From Candidatus Thorarchaeota archaeon SMTZ1-45 (GTDB lineage: Archaea > Asgardarchaeota > Thorarchaeia > Thorarchaeales > Thorarchaeaceae): a DNA stretch of 64,000 nucleotides. Below are positions 62,525 to 64,000 of the stretch, piece by piece; positions within the stretch are counted from its first letter, which is position 1, and each line of letters opens with the position of its first letter. The DNA lies in the NCBI GenBank assembly GCA_001563335.1, contig LRSL01000109.1:1-64000 (forward strand), in the 5' to 3' direction. The notes under the pieces were generated by a model. That model worked only from the letters and a program-made list of their open reading frames with translations, did no database searches and was not told the DNA's origin. Position numbers and translations under genes: made by a program.

Positions 62525-63074
62525 TACTCCTGATTGATGTTACCTTGATTCTTGGACCTATTTCGATTCTTTCTGTAGAATGATAATGTGTCCAAAGAAT
62601 CTTTCCAGAAGGCTGGTCTTCTAACCAAATTAGTGACAAATTTTCCTCTATCAGAGCATCTTTGGGATGAGCTATCTCAACCATAGCAATACCAAGAAAT
62701 GATGATAATATCAATCCAAGTTCTCTAGTTTTGATATGGCTTCCTGATTTTATGAAGACTCCAGCAGTTCCGACGAGTCTTGTTTTCTTGTTCGCATTAA
62801 CCTCACGTCTGAGTTTTGCACTCTCAATCTTTATTGTAACAAGTTCTTCTCCTTTAGAAGATTTGAAACTAAGTATACTTGGATTTCCTTTCCACATCGA
62901 AATAACAAGCGCAGCCTTGGCACCAGACTGCGCTACACGAGCAGCTAGTTCAGTTAAACCCATTCCACCCCGGTTGAATCGTTCAGTTCCAGGAAGGACT
63001 GCCCATAGATCACGTGAAAAAGAGCGCACTCGGTTGCTTGTCTTCCGTGAGGTTGTAATAAGCAGATTGGGCAA
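62517..63074 (-). CDS. Brix domain ribosomal biogenesis protein (Imp4-like)
   Basis: Archaeal Brix-domain protein involved in ribosome assembly. Family landmarks LITTSRKTSNRVRSFSRDL near the start and ERFNRGGMGLTELAARVAQSGAKAALVISMWKGNP in the middle match single-domain archaeal Brix/Imp4 proteins of about 180 residues. It sits between eL43 (17 nt upstream) and Pcc1 (overlap), the usual archaeal order, except that rpoP is absent. Confidence 0.9.
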   Translation of the reverse strand: MPNLLITTSRKTSNRVRSFSRDLWAVLPGTERFNRGGMGLTELAARVAQSGAKAALVISMWKGNPSILSFKSSKGEELVTIKIESAKLRREVNANKKTRLVGTAGVFIKSGSHIKTRELGLILSSFLGIAMVEIAHPKDALIEENLSLIWLEDQPSGKILWTHYHSTERIEIGPRIKVTSIRSNV

Positions 63075-63091
63075 GATATTTCGGCCTGAAG

Positions 63092-63493
63092 TTACTCTAC
63101 ATCATTAAGAGTTTCTGTATCATCAGTGGTGACTGCTTCAGTGTCGATTTCGACCTTTTCCGTTTCAACATTAGGAAGGAAATCAACTACTTCTTCAATG
63201 TCTTCATCTTCTCGAAGTGAAAGAAAATCACCTGAAACCCTCTGAGCAATAGCTCTCTTTGCAGCTTTTCCAGCCTCAGTAAATGGTACATATGCACCAC
63301 CAGCAAAGAGCAGGTCGCATTTACTGCACTCCCAAAGGCCAACAGCTTTTCTCTTCAACGCTTTCGTAGCACATGAAGGACAACGTGTTGGTTCCTTCCT
63401 TCGGCTGTCGATATCAAGGGCTCTACGCCGCAGCTTGGCACCATACCTTGATCCATATCTTCCTGTGCTACCAACCTTCTTAGTTCGTGCCAT
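63092..63493 (-). CDS. Ribosomal protein eL43 (L37Ae) with acidic C-terminal extension
   Basis: Large-subunit ribosomal protein. The zinc-binding core is present: GRYGSRYGAKLRRRALDIDS at the start, then CPSCATKALKRKAVGLWECSKC and FAGGAYVP. The normal archaeal protein ends around residue 90; here about 45 additional, highly acidic residues follow (EDEDIEEVVDFLPNVETEKVE...). RNA polymerase subunit P, normally next, is not found in the 17-nt gap before the Brix gene. The tail may be host-specific. Confidence 0.9.
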   Translation of the reverse strand: MARTKKVGSTGRYGSRYGAKLRRRALDIDSRRKEPTRCPSCATKALKRKAVGLWECSKCDLLFAGGAYVPFTEAGKAAKRAIAQRVSGDFLSLREDEDIEEVVDFLPNVETEKVEIDTEAVTTDDTETLNDVE

Positions 63494-63544
63494 TTCTTGG
63501 ACTCCTTTGCTGTTTACTTTACTCTCATGAAAAGAGTGGTTAGG

Positions 63545-63572
63545 CTGCTGGAACCTATCAGTCGCCCAGCAG
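63545..63572 (-). terminator. Hairpin between Rrp42 and eL43
   Basis: A 7-pair perfect stem, CTGCTGG (63545-63551) with CCAGCAG (63566-63572), lies in the 154-nt gap after the Rrp42 stop. It is about 75 nt from the Rrp42 stop. On the minus strand T-rich sequence follows only weakly, so it may be a terminator or part of the eL43 mRNA leader. Confidence 0.4.
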
Positions 63573-63647
63573 TTCCTCTTATTATCTTATCTATCGGTAA
63601 ATAGAAGTTGGATGATTGGGAACTAGTCCAAATCATCTACATTTAAA

Positions 63648-64000
63648 CTATTCAACTGATTTTACAGCCTCGTCAATGACTTTATGAAGGTCCTTGTTTG
63701 CCTCCTGAGCAATGTCCATAGCTTGATCAATAAGCTCAAGGGACATTGGTCCGGATCCGCCACCTTTTTGCATGGCTGTGAAGTTATTATTCCTATCAAC
63801 TGCCATGGTCAATCTACAATCTTGAACGAACTCTTCCTTTAGAATTGTATCAAGGATTAGAATGTCATCAATCTTCGCGACTGTTACCTCAACAGCGACA
63901 TTCTTTATCGGAAGAGACAGTAGTTCTCCGGTTTCTATGAGTTTACCATCTTCAACCTTCATTTCAGGATACTTTGTTGTGAGGAGCGCTGCATTGACAG
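63648..64000 (-). CDS. Exosome subunit Rrp42, C-terminal part (cut by window)
   Basis: The reading frame continues beyond 64000, so the N-terminus is missing. The visible end carries NAALLTTKYP, LLSLPIKNVAVEVTVAKIDD (the RNase PH fold second half) and MAVDRNNNFTAMQKGGGSGPMS, typical of archaeal Rrp42, the non-catalytic partner of Rrp41 in the RNA exosome. An ATG at 63962 is internal and not the start. It belongs with the downstream ribosomal genes. Confidence 0.9.
   Translation of the reverse strand, partial: VNAALLTTKYPEMKVEDGKLIETGELLSLPIKNVAVEVTVAKIDDILILDTILKEEFVQDCRLTMAVDRNNNFTAMQKGGGSGPMSLELIDQAMDIAQEANKDLHKVIDEAVKSVE

Noticed and set aside
1-64000. CRISPR array or cas operon
   Set aside because: No array of 24-40-nt repeats with regular spacers was seen, and no cas1, cas2 or effector gene. 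The CARF-like protein is not next to any such locus.

Overview
The window looks like the chromosome of an Asgard archaeon, most likely of the Thorarchaeota type. It encodes a close actin homologue, a two-domain gelsolin-like protein, a Ras-like small GTPase beside a protein with a longin-like N-terminus, and an archaeal information-processing cluster (exosome Rrp42, ribosomal protein eL43, Brix protein, Pcc1, prefoldin beta). The lineage is inferred from gene content; no rRNA or tRNA gene was found in the window.

Layout. 1-9.4 kb: housekeeping genes (asparaginase, geranylgeranyl reductase, RNase Z, two regulators, an ITP/XTP pyrophosphatase, an F420-type oxidoreductase, an M20 peptidase, a formamidopyrimidine-DNA glycosylase). 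9.4-17 kb: a secreted protein, gelsolin, a degenerate MCM-like protein joined to a DNA methyltransferase, a winged-helix ferredoxin-like protein, and a NYN ribonuclease with LOTUS-like domains. 17-29 kb: an M20 amidohydrolase, the GTPase/longin pair, a zinc-ribbon coiled-coil protein, a small-molecule kinase, a secreted purple-acid-type phosphatase, an ion transporter, a GNAT enzyme and membrane proteins. 29-35 kb: actin, then a divergent two-gene operon that I read as a winged-helix/CARF-like sensor plus an RNase III-like protein, an HD phosphohydrolase, a cysteine-rich protein and a cytosolic beta-propeller. 36-40 kb: a lipid head-group pair (nucleotidyltransferase with an apparent ATT start, and a CDP-alcohol phosphatidyltransferase) and tRNA-modification genes (Sua5, THUMP protein, Cgi121). 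40-45 kb: histidine degradation (HutI, HutH, HutU).

The most unusual region is 44.7-52.9 kb. The urocanate hydratase gene is split by a 31-nt out-of-frame insertion. Just upstream lies a roughly 7.5-kb block carrying a membrane-anchored HerA/VirB4-type ATPase and a very long acidic protein with a LAGLIDADG domain. On the far side of this block is a second, diverged fragment of the 5' end of hutU. This is best explained by a mobile element inserted into, or recombined with, hutU; no classical integrase is visible. Downstream (52.9-55.8 kb) are two paralogous small winged-helix genes around an Fe-S protein and a VOC-fold protein.

56-64 kb: a TPR-like protein, a class II photolyase, an ECF transporter (EcfT, two EcfA ATPases) and the conserved archaeal cluster DHH phosphoesterase, DUF3194, prefoldin beta, Pcc1, Brix, eL43, Rrp42, much of it translationally coupled through 4-nt overlaps. 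Many starts are GTG or TTG with clear Shine-Dalgarno sequences, so start choice below relies on these and on family N-termini.
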